Source: Cryptomeria japonica
Lineage: Eukaryota; Streptophyta; Pinopsida; Cupressales; Cupressaceae
Length of the DNA stretch: 64,000 nucleotides
Assembly (NCBI RefSeq): GCF_030272615.1
Contig: NC_081410.1
Coordinates: forward strand, 190,917,619 to 190,981,618
Reading direction: 5' to 3'
Of the stretch, positions 36,141 through 51,100 are shown in pieces. The notes beneath the pieces are model-generated. The model saw only the letters and a program-made list of their open reading frames with translations, was not told where the DNA came from and searched no databases. Position 1 is the stretch's first letter. Every line of letters begins with the position of its first letter. The position numbers were made by a program, and so were the translations under genes.

Positions 36141-39100
36141 TAACAAGGTAAAAACAATCTGCAAAAAAAAACATAAATGCACACCATGTAGAGAGTATTC
36201 TCTCGTTTATCGTCAATCAGTAATAATTTATTCCTATCCAATTAGAAACCCCTGTTTGCTTTTCCAAAACACATTACAATATGTATCAAATATGTAATTA
36301 AGAGACTATAAAAAAAATCATAGCTAAATACTACAGATAAAATAATTTTCAGGAAGAACCCAAACAATACATGCATGTGTCAGCAACACAGGGATCAAAA
36401 TTCAATGTTAGGGCAACCAATAATAATTTAGATATCAAAGTTCCAACTTGGCATCCAACTGCCAATGCCATATAGCTTCAAATGCCGAGGGGTACTCTTT
36501 AACAAAAAGAATGGCTGTAATGTGAGGAATAAAATTGATTGTTACTGCCAACAGTTGTAACCAACATTCTCATATTCAGCCAATTATTGTGAGCAAAAAT
36601 TATACAATACTACCAAAAATTATAACAAAATTTAGCATACTTGACCCAATTATTCAGTTGCCAATTCCTTTTGCTTCAGTCTAATGTAGTTCATAACTAC
36701 AAGAAGGCGCTGGTTGGAGTACTTCGTCCTCCCCATTGAAAATTAATCACTCCATATCCATCTCTTAAAATGATGATGATATTGAGTCTGCATGTTCAAT
36801 ATTCAACATTACATTTGCCTGAAAGACCGCTGAGAAGATAATCACACTAGACTTATTAAATTAATTAAGAAGTGTTCCTTCCCCTGAAACTAAACGGTCC
36901 ATGGTTTTAAGAATAATATTGCCCCTTGCTACCTTGTACTGGTCCCATTTATTCCCTAATTTACACAGTTTAGACCAATAGCTAACCACCCACTGTAACC
37001 GTTTAGGAATAGCATCCACCAAAATTATTTAAATTTTCTATTGTACTTCATTATTGTTAAAAAATAATCATCTGCCACACATCCCACAACAGGCCTTTGG
37101 AATGTAAATATTCAATATCTACCATATCTTTGCAGTAGGGAAAGAGGCTAGAGGGTGAGAAGCCCAAAACATGGTGCAGTAATTAAATTTATTAAAGAGT
37201 GACCACCAACTAACTAAAAAGGCGTTACCATTTTGAAAATATTATGGACCCTTGCTCTCTAATCTGCTCTGGTTTGATTCCTAATTTACCAATATTAAAA
37301 CTAGAATGATGATTACATTGGCAACAGATAGACTATTTGAGAAAAGGCATCCAATACTTTTTTGGACCCCTTGCGATGCCCATTGCCCTAATCTTTTCTT
37401 GGAGGATACAGGAAACTTTAATTGGATGAAATCCTCGGTGGAAGAAACTAGAACCATCACCAAATACATCTATAATACAGTCTTTGTTCTTCATCCAATC
37501 TGTCTTCTTCAAATAAGAAGAATCCACCACTGTTCCACAGGGAGGCAAAAACTAGTACTTTTCAGGACTACAGGATACCAAGGGGATGTTCCCCCACTAG
37601 CCCCCCATCACCACTAATAGGAAGGGGACATCCTTGGAACATTTCCCACAAAGAGGGAATATTTCTAGACCATCCCTCCTGATGGAAGCATTGAGGAGAC
37701 AACTGGACATCCTTGAGACTGCTCAAAAAGTTCTTCAGGTTTCTCAAACATCCCTAAAACTACTAGTCATTCCCACTCCTAAAACCTATGTTACCAAAGT
37801 CTTGTGTTTTGGATCTTATAGGAACAACCAATGGCAGTGGCGAGCAGGAGAGCCCATCCAAGACAGCAATGGTACAGCCCTACTGCCTAGAGTACCCTAT
37901 TAAGGCATTGAGGGATTGCCAAAGCATCATCAAGACTGCTCAAAACTTCTTCAAGTCTATCAAACATCCCTGAAACCATTGGTCATCTGACACAACTGAA
38001 ACCTATGTTACCAAGTTCTTGTGTCTTGGGTCCTGTTGTAGGATCAAACGGGAGTAGAAATGAGTGTGGGAGCCTCTGTCTAAGGCAGCCAAAGAAGGGA
38101 CCTACTGCCCTGTGTACCCTACAGGTAAGACCCGAGTCAGCAAGACCATACCCAACCACACTCAGGTCAAGCCCAACTGATCCCAAGAAAACTCATGTCC
38201 AAAGGAGTTCAAAAATGCCTAAAACGTTATTATAAAAATTACAATAGACAATGTATTTGCTGATCCTAAAACAACCTAAAAAGACATTGCTGATATATTC
38301 TGCTGTAAATATGTTGTTGCTTCTTTTAACGGATGTTAAATAACATAGTAGGCTGTAGACATAAAGTTTCCACAGTCCATAATTGTATGGTGTATGTGAG
38401 CTTCTGGATTTGACTGTTTGTGCCTTTTAATTATCAACATTTTGAATCATAATCTATGATTTGGCTGTTAAATAACATAGTAGGCTGATTGCATGAACCC
38501 AGCATGGCAGTGTAAAACAAGCCAATCTCATTGTTTCTGGATCTCCAGTTTCATGTATAGAGGAAATGATACTATAACACAAAGCAAGAGGCAAAAAATC
38601 ATGCAGAAAGAGAGAGATATATATGCTTCGTTGTGGAAGAAAGAACATCCATTTTTATTATTGATATCAGCCAAATCCATGTTTCAAGAACTGGCACAGA
38701 AATGTCATTTTTGTGGATAGGACAGCTTTTAAGAGTAACAAGCAAAATCTGAAGGTGAGGTGGAAGAGACATCAACTCCCGCGAACTATTTGGATCTGAT
38801 AGTCTACACCTAATAAAAGAACAAGCAAAGAATGCTTGGACCAACACATTCTCCACAAAAATGGTACACAAGAGAGTTCAGTTAAAGACATTTAAAAGAA
38901 AAAATTGGATCTAAGCTATCATTTCAAAACCAGCAAATGACTAATATAAGGATCCAGCAACACATGGTCTGAACTTTGAGTACCACTAGAAAGCAATCAA
39001 AATTAGCATGTGTATAACCTACTTCTTGTACTTTCCAAGAAAATCAGAAGATTATGCCATCGAATACTTTCACGGTTCACCAATTACAAGAATAGAGAAA

Positions 39101-42100
39101 AAAATGCTGAGAAAGGTCAAAACGGCACCTACAAAATAACTTAAAAACATACCAATATTTAAATATTGTAAAACAGGAAATGCCGAGTTAATCAAAGACC
39201 ATTGGGGAAAGGCTGAAGAAAACTAAAATGCCCAAGAGATCCTCTACCCTAGGACCAACAGCGGATATACCATCCCTCTTTGCCTCATGTGACCTTCCGC
39301 CATCTCATATGAGGAATCCTGTAAGTGTTCCCCTTCATCATGCCATCCTTATTCTCCTTCCTATGATTAGGCTCCTTAATCCAATGGTCAACCATTTAGA
39401 GGTTTTGAGGCAAATCTGCAATAGATCATCTGGAACATCCTTCCCTTTTAGGCCCAAGGGCAAGGCACTCCTTACACCGCCTTGGCCTCATGGGAGTATC
39501 AGTCACCAGCATGAGGTGGTGTGCCTAGAAGAGGACCTCAAACTGTTTCCCCTCTTTGTATTCCCTCATTATCTCTATCATGGTTGTCTGCAGCATTTAA
39601 ACAGACATGAATAATTACACATTATAGTCTGCATTCCAATATAAAGGATCGACTGAAAATAAATAGGATCACATTATTGCATCCTTATTATTCATATGTA
39701 AATAGATATATATAGAATCACATCATATTGCCTACCACCAGATCACGAGTATAAAACTTAATGATTGTATACCTGAATCTGGCTACCTTGTATCAAATCT
39801 CTTCTTGTTCGATGCTTATCCTTGGACTGCTGAATGTGCTCTTTATATCTCTCCTTCGGTGGCTGAGGTTTATGATCTCTTCCTATGGACACAACTGCTA
39901 GAGTAGAGGCATCTCTTTGTTTGCTTAGTGATGTCTCTTCATAACTGCACCCTTTCTTATCTTAGATTAATTTATTTACTTAACGAGTTATTTTCCTTTG
40001 ATAACCCATTATTAGGTGGGATTGCTGCTTTTTAGGGGATGATCCAATATAATATATGTTTGTTTAATACTTCGTAATTTCCCTTGCATACGACATGTAT
40101 AATGCGGCTGTTGCAAGATTCATAATTACTGAAATTGTTAGGTCTTACGTTTGTAAGACAATTCCATATTGCAGTTTTGCTGTTTATCTGATGTCAGATC
40201 AGGGCATGACAGTCTGCCCTTCCAAAATCGCTTGTCCTCGAGCAATAGTTGAATGATCATAGGGTCTAATTTGTAATCCACCTTTCACTATGCTACTCTG
40301 ATATTATCATAAGTTGTAGATTTGAATTAAGACTTATGTGTTTCCTCCTCCAATTTGAATGTAAGTTATAACCAGTACTTGGAAACTGGCAAGATTTAAT
40401 TTAAGACAAGTTTCCACACATCTTCAAAAAAACAGAATGAAGGTCATCTTGTAACAGTGCTAATTGTATTTGAAAAGATTGATTAGGTTGGCCATATGTT
40501 TGCACATTGGATATATTTGTGAGTTTTCCACATGTTAGGTTGAGGATTAGAAGCATGACATACATCTAGGTAATGTTCCATAAGAGGTTTCAAGTTCACA
40601 TTACAATTTTTATTGTCAAAATTGGTTGGATAATCTGTTTCTAGATCTTGAGGATGTAAGGGCATCATAACTACAAAGCTCCATTTGTTTATTGCCCTTT
40701 CTTTCAATTGGATGCACTTACGATCTCCTTCATCATACCTTTATTTTCTTGTTTGGATTTCCGTTTGCTTCTTTGTCAGACATTGCCTCTATTTTACGTA
40801 TTTGGCTTCCCTTTCCACATATGAGCCCTGGTTCCCAGTTCTCTTTGCACTTGTAACACAAGTTTTTTCACAAGCTTGCTACGCTGTGCCTTTGACTCAG
40901 TCAACACAAACTTGAGCCTTGAACTTTTTTAAATAACTCGTGACAAAACCATGCATTATAAAAATTGCAGAAACATAGCACTTTGAAAAAATAAATGTAA
41001 AATCACAATTTTGAATGGCAAATTCCTAGACTAATTCAAATGAACGTAAACATGAATAAACATGTAACCAAAGAATCAAGAAATGTAGAAGAAAATTCAA
41101 TAAGATCGAGAAAAAAAATACTGAAATTCAAAAAAAAAAGCAGAAATATCCCTTTATACAGTCACCAGAAGTTGAGTGGAGAGGAAATGTTGCAAGTCAG
41201 AAGTAAGGTTGCGCAGGGTTTATAAAGGTAAAAAACTAGTGGTTTTTATCTGCATTTTGGGAAAGTTGAAGACATGGCTAAGCCACAACTCACATTAGAA
41301 ACGTAGCAGTGAGACCGAGTCACAGGCTCACCAGGTACCTGCAAATAAATACTCATGGTGAGTCTGTGCCTCAGATTCACACCTACTCGTCTACAAGCCT
41401 GCTGGCAATTTCCTTGGGCATCAAAGCAATTCACAAGTACTTGCAATATTCATAAGTATTCAACAAGTTATTGAACTGTGATGAGTATAATCTCATGGAA
41501 GTCAAGATGACTCACGTCAACAAACATGGGGATCTCCATCAGACAGTTAATCTATGCCAGGAAAATTATATTCTTCTCCATGGAAAAATATGGTGAGTCT
41601 GTGCCTCAGATTCACACTTACTCGTCCACAAGTCTGCTGGCAATTTCCTTCGGCAACAAATCAATTCACAAGTACTTGCAATATTCATAAGTATTCAACA
41701 AGTTATTGAACTATGATGAATATAATCTCATGGAAGTCAAGAGGCCTCAGGTCAACAAATATGGGGGGCTCTCCATCAGACAGTTAATTTCTGCCATGAA
41801 AATTGATATGCTTCTCCATGGAAAAATAAAGTCTGATTTACTGATATCATTAATCAACAAATAACATATTGAGCAAAATCTGCTTCTCCTGTGAAAAAAA
41901 TCAATAGGAACCCAATGAGGTACATCTATCATGTGGGACTAAGCTAAGTATTCAATCACTCTCAAATTCATCAAAAAGATATGGTAATAGTTTTAGTATC
42001 AACTATCAATACAATTCAGCAAAGATTTCAGCGTTTGCCTCTTTATGTTTCTTCTACCTGGCAATAGGAACCCAGAATATCATTTTGGAAATTCTAAGAG

Positions 42101-45100
42101 TCCTGCTTTATAGTATGATGCTTGAGAATTTAGTTCAAATTCCTTGGTTTGTGGATAGAAATTTGACACTTATTAACCATTAATACAATCTTTCTGCCCT
42201 TGCAGTCACAGTAAGGTCTGTAAAACAGCAACATAGAAGGCTTAAGCTTACACCATACCAAGACGTGTTTGAAAGAGTGTATTGACTTGTACCAACATGT
42301 GGTTAAAACATCAATTCTGAGGGGGTATGAATTCACATCACGATGTCCTCATCCTCATATAAGTAACAATAACTCTTCCATAAAGGCCCGAAACATGATT
42401 GATTCCAAGTATAAAGATAGCATGTGTTCACAGTTTCACACCATAATATTACACATGGAATATTTGAACCACGAGGCAATGCAGACCTGAAATCGTCAAG
42501 GTTGTTGCCTCGAAGAGTTGGTCACACGGTAAAGGAGGGGCTCCGATGAGCTTTGGATTCATGGATCCTCATTTCTTGCAGCAAAATGTACACTGGGAGC
42601 CTGGATTATTGCAAACACAACAAGAGCAGATTGGGTCCTCTCCAGTATACATTTTCCTTGCAGCAATATGTGGGCTGTGGGCCAGCATTTCAGCAATTGA
42701 CAACAGGGCAGATTGGGCCCTCTCAAGGATACTCACAATCTAGTGTGAACCATTTTGTGCTACTCTTCGGTATATGAAAGTTTTTGAGGGGAGTTGGAGC
42801 AGGGACTCAAATATATTACTGGAAAAGTACTCTAACAAAAGGCCATTCTTACTGCGTCCAGTAATTTGTATATCATGTGTTGGGCACAAGGCCACAGTTC
42901 TATGATGTGTATGACAAAACCCTTCTATCTATTTATGAACAATTGAAATTTTGTATATGCTATAAATTTCCTATTCTTTAATTGCCATCCCAAAAACACA
43001 CTCATAATCCCCTGCCAGCAATAACCTGGAAATTCTGTGGAACCTATGGAATATGCCATCGGCCATGACACCTACAGAAAATCACCACTTCTCTAATTAC
43101 CAGTATTATAAATTATCAATTATACCCCATATAACCATTGACGCATAGTTCTCAATATATGTGAGACTATTCTCAGGAGGTAAACACAATTTCAGCAAGA
43201 AAATATGTGCACATTACAACCAACCCAGATTTTGTTACACAAATAAACAACTAGCGACAACATTGTCCCCCAACTGATGGGCTTGCCATGTCCAGATTAA
43301 TTAGCAAATAGAGACTCCTCAGAAAAAATGAAGTTAAGTCAACAAGCAAATACTAAGGTCTGGAACAAGAGAGACGTTTGGCAATGACTTTCTCCTGCTG
43401 AAGGCTATGCCTGCCAATCTGAAAACTGTGCAAATATGTATAAGGTTAATTGATTATGATGACTCCAAAGCTACAGAAGTACAGAAATTGACACAGAACT
43501 CTCAACCCTAGAAGGCAAGGAAGACCTGCATCCAAAACAAAAAATCTCGCATATTTTATGGATCAGTGCAGCATTTGCTAATAAATCTCTTTTGAATACA
43601 AATCAAATCAACACAGTTTAGTTGACTCAACTCAAGGATATGCATAATACATACAACTCACAGATAATTAACCAGGAAGCTGCCCACATTTTCAATTAAA
43701 ATCCCAAAGAAACTGATGACAATCAAAAATCATGTTAAAAAAATTCTCTGCAATTTCCATTGGATTATAACATAAAAGAAAAATTAGGCCATATTCCAGA
43801 ATCCAACGAATCAGTGAAACACATATCATGGTGTTATTACTCCAACAGGGATTCAACCCCAGACCCTTGTCACATGATAGTACTGTTTCATCAGGACTTT
43901 TGGAATTTAAATCAAATCTATTCTGATTGAGGTAGTGGAGGAATAGAATTTAAATCAAATCTGTTCTGATTGAGGTAGTTGAGGAATCCCACAATAATCA
44001 ACACATGTCGATTGAGAAATATAAAAGCAACTACCATAAATCAATTTGAGTAGTTTCAGCAGCACGAACTTTGCAGCAAGATACACAAAACAATAATGGT
44101 AAACCACCTAACCCCAAGTCAGCAACTTAGGCAAATGCTGAAAAACTTAGATTCGAATTTATTTCCTTGACGCCTCACTCAATTTCCAAAGGTTTGAATT
44201 TTCCACTTCATCTAAAATTCTTCCTGCACCTGTTTGACAGCTTCTAATAGATATAATCCCGGCTAAACTGGGTCACTGGGCTCAGTCATGGATTTCGTTT
44301 GTGGATCAACTAAAACAATTCCCTCTTCAGGCCATTCCACTATACTTCTCATCAGAAAAAACCTAAGTTGCTGAATCGTGGGATTTTCAGGTGATTCCAA
44401 GTACAAAACACACTGGAACCAGATTCTGAAATGAATCTCCTGTGGGTGCATCCGGGTTTCATGTTTTTATATGCCAAAATGTTTATGAAATGTTTAGCGA
44501 TTCTAGTTTGATCTTTTTGATATTCTTAAGACCTACAGTGCTGATTAGTAAACTTAGAACTTATCTATCATGAAATTCTAGTTTGACCTTTTTTATATTG
44601 AAAACTGAATTTAAATTAGTATGAATGTTTCAATATTTAAAATTACCTGATTCAGCAACTTAAGAAAAACAAATAACCTGAAAATGTATGTATCCAAAAA
44701 AGAGTTCTTATAGAAGGGATTATTACATGAACATAATTTAAGATATACACTTGTATCTTGGGATATAATCAACCCTGCACAGACAGTGACAATGACTCAA
44801 TATGAAATTCATTAGGACAATGCTCAAACAAACAGGCAAACATGATATGTTCTAATTGAAGATAAAGGGGTCAATGCAAAATAATTTGCATGTTGTGGAA
44901 TCTGGAAATTAGAATCTCTGATCTTCTGGCTGCCAAAAAAATTGCAAAACTTGAGGATCTAGATTCAAAAGAATTCAAAAAACATTTAAATAAAATGCAA
45001 AGTTGGACCCTAGACAACAATTTTTTCATCATCCATGTTGATAAATATGACATTGATAAATGGCAGTTAGTTTCAGTTTTTGTTTTAAACGACTCCAAAC

Positions 45101-48100
45101 CCAGAGACTAGAAGGCTGTGCAAAATGCTTCTATGCAAACCTCGTACAGAATAAATAGTATTCTCTATCCTTACCATGATAAGGAGAAAAAAGTCTCAAA
45201 ATCTTAATTGATTTCCACCCTCTTCATTATCTTCACGAGTACATGATGTCTTCCAGTCATCAATTGCAATATTTAAGAGGCTTTATGTATTCCAGCTTCC
45301 ACATAATAAAACATCTTTTAATTCTTAAGATCTTCATTCCGGAGTCTACAAAGCCATTCATTTGCATATGCAGAACAGTCAACTATAGTCCCTTCAATTT
45401 CGCATCTACCAGCTCCATTAATCTTCATTATCTTTAGACCTACAATTACATGATGTCTTCAGCTCACTATTGCAACATGTGAGGAATTAAGCCAAGTCTT
45501 GCCAATCTTGTAACTGCCACCACAAGAAACAAGTGTAATTTATGCTCACTGTAATTTATGCTCACAGGATGATTTAAATATCGAAAGAAACAGGTATGTT
45601 GTTAACAAACGAGTTTCCAATCAATTTTTGGCCATCCAATGAGAGCAATGGACAGTTGACAGGTTTAAAGAAATACTTGCTCACAGGTCTGGCTTTAAAA
45701 ACCTACTCATGAAGCTTGCATAGAACTATAATCTTAGTAGAAGTGCGCAAAAACAAAAAGAAGTAGCATGCACAAACATAATCAACCAGCTGCTGCCTTT
45801 TGAATTCACATTCAATCACTGCATGACACTATGAACATTGTGCACATGTTACACAAAAACTCAATTGATGCAAAGCCTTGTGCAGCAGACAGAGTTCTGC
45901 ATATAGACTTGAACAATGATCAAAAACCATTCACATTGTGCAATAATGCTAACAATTGTAGAGATCATACAAAAGCTTTCACAGTAACGCACAAACTGAA
46001 TTGTGCTTGTCAAAGCCAACACAAGGCACACAGAAAACTCTAATTGAATATGGAACACCAGAGCAATAAAAATAAGCCATGTCATAAAACTTTGGCTAAA
46101 AGATTAACCAAACTACACACAAAAGAAGCCTTGACTTACTCCATGTCTTCATAAGATGCCTTTCGAACTAGATCAAAGGCCAAAATCTTGTTTAGTGTCA
46201 TATGAGCAGCATAATTCTAGCTACAGCGTGTAACATGGATATAGATGTTATGCTTATGACATCCACAAATACAAAGGATAAACTTTGGTGAGATTAAATA
46301 TTTCAAATTGGGCATTAAATTTAGAGATTAAAGGAATTGTAAAAAGAAAAATTATTTTGGACTCATGAAGCTTAGGGCTCAAATGCAATCACACAGTTAG
46401 TACACTTATCTAAATTAATACAAAGGTTGATTGGATATTCACATTAGTCTCCCACTCTAGCTCATAATATCTTGCAAGTGGAAACACATGTGCTAATAGC
46501 AAGCAAATCCAATGAACAATGGAACACTCCAAATCTCATGACTGCTCCGACTTTACATTTGCTTTAAGGTCGCAATTTGCAACTTGATGATTGATGAACC
46601 CTCTATGCATGCTACAACATGTGGCCTTGCACATACTAGTCCAAAGAGCTTCTGTATGCAAAGGAATGCCTTAGCTGGGAGGGGTTTGCTACAAGCACGA
46701 AGGTTGCAGCTCCCCTTCAATGCAAGCAATAACTATATAGTTGGCTATATGAGCTTCGATGGCCTTCTTGCCAACAAGTAACTAAGGAAAACTATAGCAT
46801 CAAGATCCACTTCATTGATGAACAACAATCCAAAAATCCAACATGTAAGAAACAAATATGCAATTGAAATAAGAAATGGATATCTTGGTGTCCAACTTGA
46901 AAGTAAGGTGCAGAATCAAATACACGATGACCTTCTTGCCAATAAGTAACTAAGGAAACCATTTCATAAAGGTCCACTTAATCGATGAACAACAATCCAA
47001 ATATCCAACATGTCACGAACAAATGTACAAATGAAATGAAATATGGATATCTTGATGTCCAACTTGAAAGTAAGGTGAGCAATCAAATACATAGGGTTAA
47101 TGATTAAGTTGTCTTATAAGATATTGAAATATGCTCAACTTCAGATCCATAAACATTAAAGCTTAGTTTTGTTGTTAACATTTGATTTGCTAGTTAAAGT
47201 TGAAACTCATTTTATTGTCACCATCAATCTCTTGTGCTATTGCACAAACAATTTAAGATGTATGTGTGGGTATGATACTATAATGCATATTGGTTTATGA
47301 AGCACACATCCCTAATGTTAGAACTATGCAAAAAAGGAAATTTTTCAATATAACAGTCAATGGTGACATTATCACATGCAAACCAAACTTCAGTTCAACC
47401 AAAGAAATTGATAACATATGGATGCTACTGCCAAACTATTTCCCTAACAGAATGTCTAAAAAGCAGAATTTTCTTGCTGAAGAATTCACTGTAAATATAT
47501 TTCAAATTACTAGCACCTCTTTCATAAATTTCAAACAGGGCATTAGAGTGAAGATAATGTGAAGATTATCCGTGAAATCCACCATGCAAAATATGCTTGC
47601 ATTAATCCCTCTTACTAAAATATTGAGCATTCACTATAGATGATTCATTTCTTTTTATCAGTTGTTTCTTGGCATCTGACCCAAAAATAAGGGAAACTGG
47701 TTGTCCAATTTATGACATTATCACATGCAAACCAGATTGGATAAACAATACAGAAGCATGTCAGCTTCAGTTCAAAGAAAATGATTCCTTATTACATACA
47801 ACACATGACTGCCACTGTATATCCCTACAAGAACATCGCAATAGCAGAATTTCATTTCTGAAAATTTTGCTATAAATATATTTCAAACAACTAGCATCTT
47901 TTATCAAACAAGAAATTAGAGTTACATAATATATAGATCATTTATGAAATCCTCCATACAAAATCTGTTCACAGTAACCCCCTTTATTAATCATATTGAG
48001 CATTCACTGCAGATCATTTACTTCTTTATTCAAATGTATTTTGGTACCTGACCCATAAATAAGGTAGATCGATCATCCATGTTAATTCTCTCTGAATCAA

Positions 48101-51100
48101 AAAGAGATTGGGGAACACGCTTTGCTCTAGTCACCTGCATTTGATCACAAAAGTATTTCAAAAAAGAAGCCTTTTACCTCTAAACATGTCTGCATGCAAT
48201 TTAAAAAATATTTTACGCTCCGTAACTTACATAAAAATTGAACAAGAAAAAGAAAAACCAGCATGCTATCAATCATAACTAGGCTGGACATAACAACATG
48301 TGTACCAATGATAACATATTACAAACAATGGATTGGCCTAGTAGCTAATCCAGGTACTTGCCATACAATGTGTACAGTGTCCAATCCTTATCAAACAGTT
48401 ACACTTCCACCAAAAAAAAAACCATATTAAATAAGAAATTATAAAGACTTTGTGATCAATATCTTATATAGAAAAATTAAAATACCATAATCTCTAAATC
48501 TGATCAATTTGGCTAATGCGTGCAGGGCGTCATCAAAAAACATTTTTCTACATCCAAAGTTACATGCAACTTCTTTACAGACACAATAAGAATTGAAGGA
48601 AGAGGGGGATAAATTAAAAAAAAATAAGACAGGTAAGATATTACTTTTTTCTGTACGTTATGCAGACCTGTTTATTTGTGATACCTAATTTGTAAAAGGA
48701 AGTGAAATCATTTTTTAGATATTTCTCTCAGTATCAATAGTAAAACAACCATAATCTGCTGGGTTTGGCTAGTGATGTCCAACATAAAATAATAGAAACA
48801 ATTTTTTTTAAATACATGGATATATAAAATGACATAAAAAAAATTATTCATTATAATTAGAAGAGGCCCACAACAGGACAATAACTTCGTAGAAAATAAC
48901 AGAAAATGCATACAAGACTTACACAATTAGGAAATATGTAAGAACAAATAATCAGATAATCCCAGTCATCTTATTTAGGGTAACACTGAGAAAACTTGAA
49001 ACACAATTTAGAATCAACAACAATCAGTATACCACCCATGAGAGATAGACACAGATCAGACCAAAACTCCAAAGAATGGAACCCTAGAAACTGAAATAAA
49101 ATACCAACAATGATAAAGAAGACTCATTTTGAATATATCAAGATTTCTGCTGCAAGAAATTGTACTTTTATCTTGTAACACTGAAAACAGAACTAGTTAA
49201 AAGCATTAAACAAACAGATATATCATATTACCAATGAGAAATAAATATAGACTAGACAAAAAACTCAAAACATCTAAAACATCAAATAAGCGCAAATATG
49301 GCTTGCTAAGTAAACGACAACAACAGTGTACGAAGTTGTGACCAGCACTAAATAGAAACATCCTAAGTAACAGTGTATCTAGACATGGACAGTTACGTTC
49401 AATCTCCAGTTATTTAGTATATTTAAATACAGACAATTTCACAAGGTATTCAACCCGTACAGGAAATAAATTCAACATCCCTTTTTATCAACTTTAACCA
49501 AATTTCAAGGATGATAACTCAAAGCATCCAAGAATACCATATCAAATTATGCTTAGACAATAAAATACCTGTCCTTTAATGTTTCGTCCTTTAATGTTTC
49601 GAATAACTTCAATCAGCAACTTATCACCAGCAATCATCCTCACCTTCCTTATGAACATATCTCTGCTAATTCTTCCTGCCTGACAATTATAGCCAGTGTA
49701 TAGATCTAGTCTTATGTGCATTTACTCTAGAAACTACAACACTAGCTCTACCTCAATGACAACAGAAACTCTGATAAACAATGATCTACCTTGTACTGAG
49801 TGTATTGACGTTCCAATAATTTAATATGAGCTGTAGGAAGAAAATTTCCAATAATAGATAGTAAGTCCATAAATGGCATGTGACCTGAACCGGGCATTGG
49901 CACAGATTCTCTTCTAGGAACCTGTACCTTATGCTGGTTTTCTTTGTTGTTGTCTATGCAAGGCTCCTGGAAACCAATTAAGAAAGCATGTGCTAAATAA
50001 GTTGCTCAAAGGAAAACCCTTAGATGATAAGTGTGTAACACATATTTATCAATATAACTGTGAGATTACTATTAATTCATGTTCCTCTGTTCTTGCTGAT
50101 GTGATTCCGGAAACCAATAGATATGAACATTGATTCTGAATCAAACAAATCCTATTGCCAATAGAAAAGCAACTGTGCCGAGTAAAGGCCATTTTAAATT
50201 ACCATCTCATAAACAGAAAATTCATTGGCTACTTGAGTACATTGCAAATCACTCCTCGTATTTCTGCAAATATCAGAAACGGCTTCATTTGCTTTCAATC
50301 CATCTGAACAAGCTGTAACATTCAAAACACATTTTTTAGGCAATTATTTTAACTCTGGGCATACAACAAATACAACTGTCCAGGTTGCAGATTGCTTATT
50401 ATAGCATGAATGAGTAGATATAAAAAATCACAATTCAACAATACCAGTGGACTGGTGAGGAGCCTTAAAACTGACAACATATTCTGGCAAAATGTGTGTA
50501 TTCATGTGAGTGCTCCATACAATGTAATGCTTTGGATTGCTGATATCATTAATGCCAGAATCAAACTTCTCACAGCTGGGATGAAACTGATGAGAGCCAA
50601 GAGGAACTTCCTCAACATTCCCCAAAATAACTCGGCACAACACAACATACTGTTCACCATTACTGTCTAAGTCTGAAAATGGAACACTGTAGAGAATAAG
50701 CAATAATAGTCAGTCAAACATCCCTTCTTAGAAGAAGAAATATGTATTGGAGAAAGGAATCTTCTAGAATAAAAAACATGTAGCGAAAGAAATCCACACC
50801 AAACCACACCACAAGAGATTATCTTTGAACATAATCTTTCATACCTCAAATAGGAGCAATCTTCTGGAGCGAGATAAACACCAAAACCATATGCCGGACC
50901 ACCATCCAGTAACCTGTTATTGCTAAAACCATGCAGTATAATTGATGATATACTTGTAGAGGATGCCCCATGCCATGCATATTTAACATTTGCATTACCA
51001 CGAGAATTTCTTGTTATCTCAACCTGCTTGTTGAAAACCTGCAACCGAGCCTGTCCCAGCCTACCTGTATGTGAATTTCGATAAATACCAGTAACATTGG

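Noticed and set aside
39228-39614. 128-codon plus-strand open frame
   Set aside because: No motif recognised, lies in the SRO intron next to a Gypsy LTR; no support as a gene.
43355-43435. Possible extra SRO exon (acceptor TTTTCAG, then IGRHSLQQEKVIAKRLSCSRP and stop)
   Set aside because: In-phase and plausible as an alternative terminal exon, but nothing supports it over the 35572-35489 exon beyond a short open frame.
44890-45111. Plus-strand open frame of 73 codons
   Set aside because: No known domain, overlapping open frame on the other strand, intronic position; coincidence is likely.
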